Below are positions 1-11,376 of a stretch of 64,000 nucleotides of DNA, piece by piece. Both the position numbers and the translations under genes were made by a program. The stretch is from contig CP136066.1 in the NCBI GenBank assembly GCA_032622095.1, positions 190,580,816-190,644,815 on the forward strand, written 5' to 3'. Below the pieces are notes generated by a model that ran no database searches, was not told the origin of the DNA, and saw nothing but the letters and a program-made list of their open reading frames with translations. This stretch comes from Siphonodentalium dalli (Eukaryota; Mollusca; Scaphopoda; Gadilida; Siphonodentaliidae). How positions within the stretch are numbered: position 1 is the stretch's first letter; every line of letters starts with the position of its first letter.

Positions 1-341
1 TTGCATTACAAGATCAACATACCTGTTCCCTGTGATTTGTGAATTTGATTTCCCGTAGGTAAAATAGCCATTGGCACAGGCATTATCTTTGTAGTGAAGT
101 TTGTATTTTGTTTAAAATATGACATTATTTTTTTAGTGCGGTTCTGACACTAGTTACGAAAAGACAAGATTTAAAGGCGAATTCCCTGCTAGACGGGCAT
201 GGTTTTTTTTGCAAAAAAAGTTTCCGCAAATGTCAATCTTTCAGATTTAAAGAAAATGTTGGACCTAGGATTTATATTGTAAACAGTATACGCCAAAACG
301 TTTGCACTGAGACCTATGAAAAACATTTACACCAGTGTAAC
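1..341. mobile_element. TA-flanked MITE, left-truncated by window edge
   Basis: It matches 53783-54111 of the complete element and ends in the inverted terminus ACACCAGTGTAAC at 341. The left terminus lies outside the window. Confidence 0.75.
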
Positions 342-640
342 ATACACAGCGATAACCGCGCCGGTGAGCCACATTAAGTCATCAATGAAACTATTTTAAG
401 ATCAACGGTGTCATCGGCGACTTATTAACAGTTCTTATATATTTATTCCGCAACATTATATTTCGACCAAATAAACGGTGCGGCGGTGTGGCCCATGGCA
501 ACTGTTAGTTATCACCGAAAAGCCAAAAAAGCGAACTTCTCTATACACCCAAAAATAAAGTTTAGTCAAAATTGTTGGGTTATCCAAAGTTGGGTTAATG
601 GTTGGGTCAAATTCCAGAAGTTGGGTTCAATTATAGGGAT
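342..640. other. Gene-free stretch of copy A
   Basis: This is AT-rich duplicated sequence between the truncated MITE and the Harbinger-like insertion. The short open frame from 486 is also present in copy B, which follows from the duplication alone and is no evidence of coding. Nothing is recognisable here. Confidence 0.6.
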
Positions 641-3071
641 CAGGGCCCTGTTTCATGAAAGCAACTTATGACATAGTTGGGACTTAAGATGGTCATAAGT
701 TCAAACTTCAGTCATAAGTGCGTTTCACGAACAATGTCTTAACTCAAGATGGTCTTAACTTTGGTCTTAACTTTAAGACTGCTGTGAGGTGTCATAAGAT
801 AATCTTAAAGTTAAGACCCACGTGATAAGTGGCATATCGATCACAAGTATGGCGGCCTATGTTATTTTGCAATTACGGAGATTATGTACATTGTCTGGAT
901 GGACAATTCGTCGCCTGGTATACAGGGTCGTGGCTACATAGTGAGAGGGGGTGTTCGCCTCGAAATGTCCAACTACACCCCCTTAACAACACAAAATTAT
1001 CTTTGGGTTTAAATATTCCAACTGGTACCTCAAACTTTCCAAAACGAAAGTTTGGAGAGTGCAAACCCCCCTCACCGTATAGCCATAGGGTTAGTTTGGT
1101 AAAAACAATTCAGAGCACATGCTTATCATCAGGGACATGGCGAATGGGGTTTGTGTGCTGTCTACCCCCCCCCCCCCACACACACACACACACTTTGTCA
1201 AATTTTTTTTTTTTTAGAATTTAGAATTTATTTATTTATTATAGTGACATTATGCATATAAATATAACATCCGGCCAATAGGGCCTATAAGTCACTTTGA
1301 ATACGATTAATAATTAATTATTTGTGCACATGTGTGTTTAGCAATTTAGCGATTGACAATGTCGTGCTTGACAACAACATTAATCGTACACTATATATAG
1401 GTTTCAATTGTTTGAATTTCTAACTAGTAAAGGAATGTATTGTTTTAGACAAACAGCAGCAACCGAAAATCACCAACTTTAGGGGCGTCAGGTTAGAAAT
1501 TTCGAACTGTTGGAATATTTGAGCTACCAAATGGAAAGTTTAAATCCAACGGGTGGGGTGGACATGGCATTTCACGAACATAGAAGTTTGGCCCGGTTCA
1601 ATCAAGGGGCAGGTGCAGTTGGAAATTTCACGATGTACCCCCCCCCAGAGAGACCAACTAGCCACCCCCAGCCTCGTCGAATGTAGGATATAGTCAATTA
1701 TCAGCTGTATATGTGACATATAGATAATATATATTATAAAATTGTATTACCCACGAATTAAACTTTTGATAAGAATTATGGCCTAGCTCAAAGCTCACAA
1801 TCTCCTCTATGTTATTCCATATGGGTGCGGGGAGATGGGGTAAAATGAGATCAATGAATGTATTGATTATTTCCTTTTTCCAAATTTCCGTCGGCTGTTT
1901 ACAAAGCAGATATGTCATATCGGAAAGGTAACACAAACGCTCTTTATCAAAATATGTTTTCGAAATAGTGACAATTTTCTATAGAGAATATTATTTATTG
2001 AGTTTATGCCCACGCCCATATGTCGTGATTTTCAAGGCTGTCCAAATTGTTGTCATGTTTTTTTTTTGCAGGGGTGGGATGACCGTTGTACAGCATACTG
2101 TGTATATGATATACACACCCGTAGCGACGACACCCCTTAATACGAGTGTGCTAATGAAAACGTAGTGATATATATTTATTATATACTTTCCCGTGAATTA
2201 TAAGATTTTAGCAGTGATATCCCATAAGACATAAGTGATATCCCACTCGTGGAAATTCAATGTTTTGTCATCACTCATGAGATATAACTCATATCCACTG
2301 AAAAAGTGTGGATATCCTCTATATATACATGGTATGACAATCGCATAAAACATCTGCATACAAATAATAAAAAGTTACTCCAACAAATATTTTTCATTTC
2401 CCTTTGAATCGAAAAATGACCTATGTGTGCCCTGATGACATCGCCGATTTATTTTGATTATTGCTACACGTAGAGAGCGGTGGTCGATAATACACGAGTT
2501 ATGTCGGCTCACACACAAAAAATCGCCGTCTGAACATTGCTCTCAGTGAATTAACTAAGTCATGCATCGATCCATATAATTGTATTGTCTTATTTCTGAC
2601 TCCGCCACTCGCCAGTAAATGCAAAGCTCGTCATTTTAAGAGCCTGCGACGTACTCATGTTCGAATTCACATCGTGGAACTCATACAAGTCTAAGATCCA
2701 TATGCGAATATAAGGCCACTGACTATAGACTCTAAGATACATGCGCTGATTCGCCCACCCCACCCCTGTCGCTATCCAGCATCCCTGTCACACAATAATG
2801 TCCAACTCGGACTCGGCACTTTCTCGATAACCTCTCAATGCCGTACATAAAGATTGTACAAACCCACATTTTTTTGTTCCGGGCTGTAGAAAGTTGTCGA
2901 TAACCAGTCTAAAAGCGCGCGAACTTAAATTACTACTTAAGTATGACTTAATCTTGTTTTGTGAAACGCGTTCTTGAAACGGAAAAGTTACATCATAAGA
3001 TCCACCTTAATTCTTAGATTAAGTCCATCTTAAGATAATCTTATGACCTTGCTTCATGAAACAGGCCCCAG
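641..3071. mobile_element. Non-autonomous PIF/Harbinger-like element with 3-bp target duplication
   Basis: The element spans 644-3068 and is flanked by CAG at 641-643 and 3069-3071. Copy B has a single CAG (54410-54412) at the homologous place, so the insertion and its 3-bp target duplication are read directly. The termini are inverted: GGCCCTGTTTCATGAA on the left and the complement of GGGCCTGTTTCATGAA on the right. Subterminal CTTAAGAT-type motifs follow on both sides. A GGGCCTGTTTC terminus with a 3-bp CWG-type duplication fits PIF/Harbinger elements as I know them. No transposase is recognisable in 2.4 kb, so it is non-autonomous. A C-run followed by a CA-run lies at about 1165-1192. Confidence 0.8.
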
Positions 3072-4366
3072 TTTAGTTAATAATCAATGGTTTTGATTTG
3101 CGCCCCTTGATACATATTTGCTGGATGTGAGCACTCTTTGTTATATTTTCTTCTCATTATTGGTATCAAACTCTGTTAAATACAAGGTGAATGGATCTGT
3201 TATGTAGGAATTATATAGTTTCTTTGGTCTTTGGCACATGTACTCTTTTCTAGGTTGTTATTTTATTCCCGAAAAGGTAGTCAGTATATGTTAAACATCG
3301 TTTCGGACTTTCATATTACATACATCTAGGTTCGAAGTCTGATTTAATTCAATATCTCTCCTCCTTTCAGTCGTTAAGATCGGAAATTAATCCATTTATT
3401 GGACTTATATTTGGGAAACTTAATTTATGACCAGAGTATGTGGCAAAACTCATCCATTGAGATGAAATAATATAATATTGACCTAAATAGGTTTGCCCTA
3501 ACCCCATCTTTACATATATTTACTTCAAACTCAATGTTTAGTTAATTTAAAGGCACGGCCGGCGTTCGTTTCAGAAATATTCATATTTGTTCAAAGGAAT
3601 ATTAAAATATATATATTTTATCATATGCCAAACATAATCAGCACGTAAATAGTATATTGTCGTCAAGACGTACATGTATGATGGTGGACGTAAACAACAG
3701 CCTGCTCGTGTTACACAAGTTGTGCTTCTGTTTACATAACACAGCGCAATTATATTGGTTAATTACACAAAAATGATATAAACGCTCATTATTGTTTTCA
3801 TATCAGGAAAACAGTAACAAATAACGCTCTTTATGTTTACCATATCAGGATCTAAACAAAAGCCAGTAACTGTAACGTTTTTGCTTTTGTTTACATAACA
3901 AAGGGAAAACAATTGACAATAACATACTGTTTATGATATATTTCTGAATGGTTTAAGAACAGCTGTGTCTATATTTTACTATTCTTTCTGGTTATGGCGG
4001 TTTTTGACGGAGATGAATATTTTAACAGCATACCCATCACCAACGCCGCCCGTATCTTTAACGCAACCTTTGGTTACAAAGTTGAGTTACCATAACCCAA
4101 TGTTTGGTTAATTGTTTCTAACACAACTAGTTTAGTTAACAGTTCTAAACCAACGTTTATTCTGATTCGGTTGACTGAATTAACGTTGGGTTAGAGTCTG
4201 ACAAAATTTTAGTTATAATCAGCACAATTTGTTTTATTGTTGCGGGTCGGAGACAATTATTGCTTGCAAGCAATATATGCGGAGAAGCTCGGGTTGCGGG
4301 TTATCCTACGGAGTTGTTCGCCTTTTGTCACATCCTAAATTGGAGTGAACTAAAGGCAGATACTTT
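3072..4366. other. Gene-free stretch of copy A
   Basis: AT-rich sequence without a supported gene. A short motif containing AACGCTC and TTTACATAAC recurs around 3730-3900 and looks like a degenerate local repeat. The same sequence is found in copy B at about 54413-55725. Confidence 0.6.
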
Positions 4367-5200
4367 GGCCGGAATTGTCATCTCAGGTTTAAATCTGGTC
4401 TACGTAAACAGCTAGGTTTAAGCCATCGCTTGACATCTAAATCCGCAGGTCTAAGTGACGCATTCGTCATCTCTAGTTTAAACCAGGTCAAGCCAGACCA
4501 GTGGTTTATCAGTAACGTCTCTGTATCGTCGAGATAATTAATCGTACTTTCCTTATACGGACCACCGCGTTTTATTGATTGCGAAAATCAATAATTTCCA
4601 CAGCGATATTTATAAGCGAGAAGCACCACACCTATAAAGTGTGCGGGGAATTAGTTTTTGTCAATTTCGATATTTATTTTGCGTTTTAAAAGCTTAAAAC
4701 GGCAACTAAACCATATAATTCGACGGTCCAGATACACCAGCTTTACCGAGGCTAAACCTTTGATGACGAATCCGTCTTTTATCGATCGCTATTTAGAATT
4801 GTCAAATAATCAGATCAAATGGTGGAGCTGTACATAATCTCGAATGAGGGCGTGTCTAAGTATTCTCGCTTGTGGCAATCACAAATATAAGTTTTTTAAT
4901 TTCTGCATGACGGGAGATTATAACATTGAAAAAAAATTAACAGCACTATTTTTTCATCTTTTTTAAAAATTAAATTTTACTTATTTTTAAATCAAAATTT
5001 TGAAAATCTAACGCGTTATACCACCCGCCTGGTTACCGTCCGACTGGTAACATGGTAGTTTGACTACATGCTCATACGAACCGAATAGAGTTGTCAATTA
5101 GCTGGCATCTGAACGACAAAAACGCCCCCTTAGACCGGTTTTGGTTGAACCACCAATGTAGGTTAAAACCAGGTTTGAACCGGAGATGACGAATCCGGCC
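4367..5200. mobile_element. Terminal-inverted-repeat element (GGCCGGA..GTCATCTC type)
   Basis: The left end GGCCGGAATTGTCATCTC (4367) and the complement of the right end GGCCGGATTCGTCATCTC (ending 5200) form imperfect inverted termini of about 35 bp, continuing into a GGTTTAAACCTGGT-like block. TTT flanks both ends (4364-4366, 5201-5203). Internal degenerate copies of the terminal motif lie near 4458-4500 and 4745-4785. There is no transposase ORF. A solo end of the same family is at about 10878. Confidence 0.7.
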
Positions 5201-5508
5201 TTTGGGTTTACGAGCGAACGCACTTTACGAGATTAATTTATTATAAGCGCATATGCATGCCTGAACAACTGCTGCATGTCTGGATCGCTACTCACGATCA
5301 ACATACATGTTCCTGACTAAGCTATATATGTGCGACTGTCCCAGTTGGGAATAAGGATACCCCGCTGTGCAATTGGGCTACATTATGGGCAGCAATATTA
5401 ACATATTTGTTTTTCGGGAAAACAAAATTCATATTCCGAAAACGTCGAGAAAAGGGATAACTCTTATAAAGAAGTTGGAACAAGCTCATAAAAGCGATAA
5501 ATATATGT

Positions 5509-5770
5509 ACCAAGATTTTAAAACATTCACTGGAAAATGTAGGAATACAAGCATCGACAAAAACTATGGATATTGCGAAAAAAAGGGAAAAACTCCAATA
5601 CAAAATGTCGGATAGAGCTCATAATCGTAGGTGTATATAGCGATATATGTCAAGTTTCAAAAACACTGACCGGAAAATGTATGAATACAAACTCGGGCAA
5701 AATTATGCACGTTGTGAAAACAAGTGGTAAAAGGTGATTACTCCAACACAAATTGTAGGACGGACCTTAT
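5509..5770. repeat. Two-unit direct repeat, period about 140 bp
   Basis: The block at 5509-5626, with GGAAAATGTAGGAATACAA, is repeated in diverged form from about 5650, with GGAAAATGTATGAATACAA. Copy B has lost most of the second unit. Short ORFs crossing it on both strands have no recognisable product. Confidence 0.65.
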
Positions 5771-7408
5771 GTGTGCGCTGGTGCTATTTATATACCCCAT
5801 AACTTCGTTATAATGATGTATTTGTTTAGTGAATGGATTTTCCCATCTGCTAAAGATAATATATTGAAATGTCCTATGATTCCTTGGGGGTATCCAGAAA
5901 ATAATGAGCAGACCACAGACATAACACAAATCAATACAAGTGCAGAAGGATTCATATTCGCCGGTTGGAAAGTTTAGATAATAAGATCAACCAACGAATA
6001 TGTTAGACTTATTATCTGAGCATTTCCTAAGGGAAGTACTCGTCAATGAGTATTTAACATTGTTTTAACGTGGTTAACACCATGTGCACCTTGGTTTGCA
6101 GTGATCGTTGTATATATGAAAGACACATTAACATGTACATTTTAGGAGCAAGCTGGCAGCTTTGAAGTTGTACATGTTTTGCGACCCATTAAATATAAAT
6201 GATATATTACACGCGGAAACTAGAATCACAACAGTTGGACACCATATCCGCTATAAATAACAAGGTTATGCTACATTTTTTTCCGACTCAGTACACCACA
6301 TGAAAATAGACACGTGGGCGCATATTAGATGAGAAAATACACCCCATATAACTCTTTCAATGTATATCCATTTTATACTATGCGATTAATAGGTAGATGG
6401 CATAGCTTAATTCCTTAAAAAGATGTTAATAATGTCGATGATGATGAAATGTATGCATATTGTGGGACGTATCTGGCCCAGAAGAGTTTATGGAACAAAA
6501 ATGATTGGAAGTGTCTCCCTCCCTGAATGTGGTGGTCTCTCATGACTCGCACACGACAATGACTACGTGTCTTCCAAGTGTTGCATGAAAGGATTCCGCA
6601 CTACGTTGGGTGTTGGTGAGAATTACTTCTGACGGGGTGGCCATTTTGGACGTCATCTTGGTTTTCTGAAAATTGAGCACACACCATCCACATATATGAC
6701 TCGGTACGAAGTATTAAAGAAGAACAAGATTTTTTCCCCGCAGCTGGATTATGTTGAATGAAATTATTTACATTTTCATCATTTATATTTCTGTCATTTT
6801 TATCTCTTTGGTGCGTTTATTTCTGGTTACAGGCATTGCACCTGTGAACGTGACATTATTTGCCTCACTGCTTAAAAAAAATAATGAATGTCTCAGTTTT
6901 TGTTTTTGTCTCAATTTCCCAACCAAACTTCATGTTCAAAGTTGTATTTGTTATGACTTCAATGCTATTGCGGGACACACAATGATCGTAGAAAGGTAAC
7001 TAAAGTATTTATCGACCTATTTCAATACCGGGAAAAATTCAAAAGAAACTATTATTAGGTGTTTTGTGGATTACAAACCGCCATGTGGGTTTAATAAAGT
7101 TCACATAACTATTCAGATTGTCATAATGTATCCAAATCAACTAGAAGTAATGGAAATGTAATGCATTACTTTTTTAAATAATGGTAATGCATTACATTTC
7201 ATTTTGGAAGTAATGATAATGGGAATTTTTACTTAAAATTGGCTTTACTTCTGGGCTATTTATGATAACTTATTGTACATGGCTCACAACCATAAAAATG
7301 CTATAATGGGTACCACCTCCTGTGGTGGTGGCACAGACTAGAGAGGTGCATTTTTCGGCTTCTCTAGTCTAGAACAGGGTCTCCGCATGCAGGCACACCG
7401 ACTTCTAG
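5771..7408. other. Gene-free stretch of copy A
   Basis: No gene is supported. The open frame 6751-6999 is hydrophobic and identical in copy B (57875-58123), but conservation between two nearly identical duplicates says nothing about coding. At 6015-6060 a block with TACTCGTCAATGAGTATTTA is shared with 49565-49607. A TGTAATGCATTAC palindromic pair lies at about 7158-7196. Confidence 0.55.
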
Positions 7409-7925
7409 ATCATGCCATGCATATCTACTCTGGTTAACGCCCGCAGAGATCATATTCCACCAGTAAAAACCCTTGGAACTTTTTGAAGTTTTGACAGGGA
7501 ACCTTATAAAGTCGAAAAATTAACATGGGGAATATATTTCTTAGTTATTATCTGTTTCTTAATAATGTACTTCATTGTTGGTGAAGGTATCAACTCGAAA
7601 TTTCACGATGTAAGTGAATTTGTGAGCGATTTGATTCGCGTCGTATACAATTATGGAATTTTTCCTGGGTAATCAATTTGACGTTTATTGCCATATCGGC
7701 TCACACAAGTCAGAGAAAAAGCATGCAATTTTTAGTTGGGACATTCGCATACAGTGAAGTACATTTTTAAAGGAAAAGATAACAACTAAGAAATATATTC
7801 CCCGCGTTATGTTTTCGAGTTTATAAGGTTCACTGTCAAAACTTCAAAAATGTCCGAGGTTTTGTACTGGTGGAATATGATCTCTACGGGTTTTCGCGAG
7901 AGAAGAGATTCATGGCATGATCTAG
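7409..7925. mobile_element. Fold-back MITE with inverted arms of about 160 bp
   Basis: The left arm starts TAGATCATGCCATG (7409) and runs to about 7575. The right arm, about 7760-7925, is its reverse complement and ends CATGGCATGATCTA. The arms share the blocks GGAATATATTTCTTAGTTAT and CATATTCCACCAGTA. The central roughly 180 bp is unpaired. A relative at 11290-14150 has the central part in the opposite orientation. Confidence 0.8.
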
Positions 7926-8023
7926 CCAACTTCAGTCATAATTTTCAAGAGTTGGACATTTTATGCCGAAACTAAAACTACTGCAATTGGAAATTTTAGA
8001 CCAAACTAGACTAAGACATCTTC

Positions 8024-8907
8024 AACCCATTCTTTACTAAATGGACCCCCCAATCAGTTATAAAATTATACATTTAAAGTACAGCAATTGCCGATATATT
8101 CCTATTCATTACTGTCATATTCACTGAGAAAATAAGTTAGCCAATATAGATAGTCAAAGGTTTGTCAACAGAACTAACTTGTGTTAGTCATAATGATTAG
8201 ATGAGAACGTTAGTCACTGTGATGTTAGTCACAGCTATTGAGATCAGCTTAGTTAAAACGACTAGGACTGAATCATAATGACTAACATAATATTGGTCAC
8301 TGGGAATGTGATAATGACGTGGAATACCGAGTTGAAAGCAGTTTAATCGTTCAACCAGTTCTCAAAAACTCAGATTTCAATCGAGTGAAAATAGATCTAA
8401 GAAAAATAAAAATAACAAACCAGCGAGCCACTTTAACAATTGCATTGTTATTGATATAATACGTACGTAAGAGCGTTTGTTGAAGTTGTGCACTCGCTTT
8501 CTATTCATGTTTTTTAATTTAGATTTTTACTCGCTATTGAGGCAAGCGTCGTGTCCGCCCCAAATACCTGACCCCTCGGGTAAGATTTTTCCATCCCACA
8601 TCCCAGGCCATGATGGATATTATTAACCACATCCCATCACATTCGTTCAATTATATATCTATAAAAGAATTGCGATGTATGGCTATTTTTTTTGCAATGA
8701 ATATGAAACATAATGTAAGGAGGCGTTGTAAATAGAGTTATTGTTCGTGTAACTGCGAGTCACTATGACTAAGGCCACAGTTAGACATAGTGACTTGCGG
8801 AAAGGTATGTATTAGTCAATTATACTCCAAGCGCTTGTAACTAACCCTAAGTCAGTCATATTGACCCGATTTGTTTCTCAGTGCAGTATTTTAGTAAAGA
8901 ATGGGTT
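8024..8907. mobile_element. 884-bp element with perfect 18-bp terminal inverted repeats
   Basis: AACCCATTCTTTACTAAA at 8024-8041 is exactly complementary to TTTAGTAAAGAATGGGTT at 8890-8907. The interior carries several GTTAGTCA / TGACTAAC motifs in both orientations (8180-8300 and 8755-8860) but no transposase. A similar terminus, TTTAGTATAGAACGGGTT, is at about 49604-49621. The target duplication is unclear. Confidence 0.7.
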
Positions 8908-9610
8908 AAACTTACCTGTTTCTTGTTTGTTGATTAATCTCACAAGAACGAAAGCGAACACCAACTGAACAGAAGCTCGACAGAAGCTCGACCGGGAACA
9001 CTCGACCAGAAGCTAGCGAACACTCGACCCGAAGCAACGTCTATAAATAGGAGCAGACGATCAACTTGGAGCAGAAGTGTTGACTTACGGAATGACAGGC
9101 CGCGTAGTGTGGGGCACGATTTATATACAATAGGCGTGGTGCCTAATAAGGTACTATATTATGCACCGTTATGCACGTCCGCTTGAAACATAGCTAAATT
9201 ATTTCAATCACTCTGCATGCGTTAGATTATTGGAATTTATCGTCCACACAAAATGTTATCTTGCTTGTCCGGGGATTTTAGTTCTTGGCGCTTATAAAGA
9301 GGGTGTTACACCACTCCGTCTGAATCCTGAATATGCATTTGAAGATGGTATAGCTCTTGACAGAACCCTTTATATAAATTCCGGGTTATGGAATATTAAT
9401 TTCCTATCACAGCCGGTGGATGTTTGTATGGGCTACTTTTAGAACAGAAATTCTCACGAAAACGTTCGGTGTATACCAAAACCGTACCAAGAAGGAGAAC
9501 ACTTTCTTGTTAGCACCATAAATCACGACAAGTTGCGAACAAAAAATCAAACTAAAATCTCACCACAATATTAATATCGAAAATAAACCACTTTAGTGTG
9601 CCTTCATATA
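8908..9610. other. Gene-free stretch of copy A
   Basis: There is a short tandem of AGAAGCTCGAC-like units at 8965-9035. The 70-codon open frame at 9230-9442 is identical in copy B (60354-60566) and matches no family I recognise. Confidence 0.5.
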
Positions 9611-9616
9611 CCATTA

Positions 9617-9725
9617 CGACTCGAACACCACATGGTGCACCCCGCTGCAGACGTGGTGCCACATTAGGGGGCTTATCAACTGTAGTGGGACGGTGCACAT
9701 ATTCTACACCATGACAACGCGTGGC
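9617..9725 (-). mobile_element. Diverged 5'-end fragment of the half-LINE
   Basis: Read on the minus strand, this resembles the first about 100 bp of the 2.12-kb element: a GTAGAAT block, then a CCCACT block, then CCCCCTAATGTGGCACC, which is also found at 49480-49500. It is a short, strongly diverged, 5'-end-only piece. Its counterpart in copy B lies at about 60741-60850 and differs from it far more than the surroundings do. Confidence 0.55.
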
Positions 9726-11289
9726 GTGTATAATTATTATGGAGCTTGATATGCAGTGGATATCATAAACACTGCCAATTGTTATTTTATATTTAATACA
9801 GCTTGAATGTACGCCAATGAGAAGTATTGTACGATGGTAACATTGTTGTGTATAATATTAAACATAAATGTCCAGACAGAGTAACATTGAATAATACAGC
9901 GTGATATCCCACGCCCCCTTTTCAACTCGCACGAAAAGTCCGAGGAAATCGATTGTCAGTTTGACTGCGGTGTCCACATGTAGCATCTTAGACTATGTTA
10001 TTTTTAAAGGTACTTAATCCGATTAAGCACCCATCAATTACTATCTATTTGGCTTCGTGGGTAAAAAATATTTGATTCGAGTCGAGGAACCCACCCATCA
10101 GAGCTCATAGTGATCATATATCGATTTTTTTAATCTGTTATTTTTCACTAAATGGAATATTTAGTGGTCCAGTAAAAATCATCGAGAAGACCAAATTGCG
10201 GATGAAGATGGATAACTCTTAAATCAAGTGGCTTTTTTGTGTCAGATATTTGACAAACAGGCAAAATTTAGTTGAATAAAATGTTGATAAATAACAGGTT
10301 TTGGGCAATTTTATACTACAGTTTGCTATGGTTAGCATTATGTTTGGGCAATTAATCGATTCTGATAACTGAAGCGGCATTTCAAAAAAATTGTTGTTGT
10401 TGGAATCTGATGATATGATTTAGGATATAAAGGCTTAAACGTAATTATGTTTGGATGGGCGGTTTGTCCATTTGTCAGGTAACTGCCATATAATAAATTG
10501 AATTATAATATAATCCGCTCATTATTAATCTGACAGTATTTGTGATGCATGTGTCAGGACAGTTCAAATCCCCAGCTGCTGTCCCATTGGTTTATCGTGA
10601 TTACGAACACGTGTATCTACCTGGAGCATGACTATTTTGAAATTATTCCAACTACATAGACGGAGAGTTTGATTCGGCTGTGAACAAGGTACCACAATGG
10701 AACAGCATCGACCTTATTTATTGGAGATATGATGAACCTGTTGGCAAAATAAACAGAATGTGTATACGTATCGCCAACCCGTATGAATACGCCTGGCGAA
10801 CGCAGCTGTGCAGTCATTCGTGCAGTTTTGTGTGAGGTTGATATGGCGTAATCAAATATCAGGCCCTTGCATGAAGGCCGGATTCGTCAGCTCTAGTTTA
10901 AACCCCGGGTTAAGTTGGTCGTCAAATGGGGATTCCCTGTACATTCCAGGAGCAAAAGTTATATACAAAACAGTTATCCGAGAACTAAAACTACCATACC
11001 ATATAACTGGCCTGTGGGTTAGATTAACTATCATTATTTGCTATAAATCTATTACTAGAGAATGTTTATGCTTTTGAAAAATCAGATTCAACAAACATTA
11101 ACACAACAGCTGTCCAGTGGAACGTGTTATACGCATTCCCGCAGAATAAATATCTATTACTTCAAATATCACATCAACCCTTTGACATTTGTTCCAGAAA
11201 TTCGCATGGAAATTCCGATTCAAAATTGACCAATTGACCTCCCCATTAAAGGTCGAAATTGTATTAGTGGCAATGCATCAGGTTTTACC
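9726..11289. other. Gene-free stretch of copy A
   Basis: AT-rich DNA with no supported gene. Open frames at 10632-11077 overlap on both strands and are shadows of one another. At 10878-10915 there is a solo terminus of the GGCCGGATTCGTCA family (see 4367-5200); it recurs at about 62003 in copy B. Confidence 0.5.
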
Positions 11290-11376
11290 TTGGATCATGC
11301 CATGAATCTCTACTCTGGTTAATTCCCTTAGAAATCTGTTCTGCTGGTCCGTTCTGACATGTAATTTATATTCCCG

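Noticed and set aside
5322-5615. Overlapping frames on both strands (93 and 82 codons), present again in copy B
   Set aside because: Their conservation follows from the near-identical duplication. No domain, no start context, and the two strands shadow each other.
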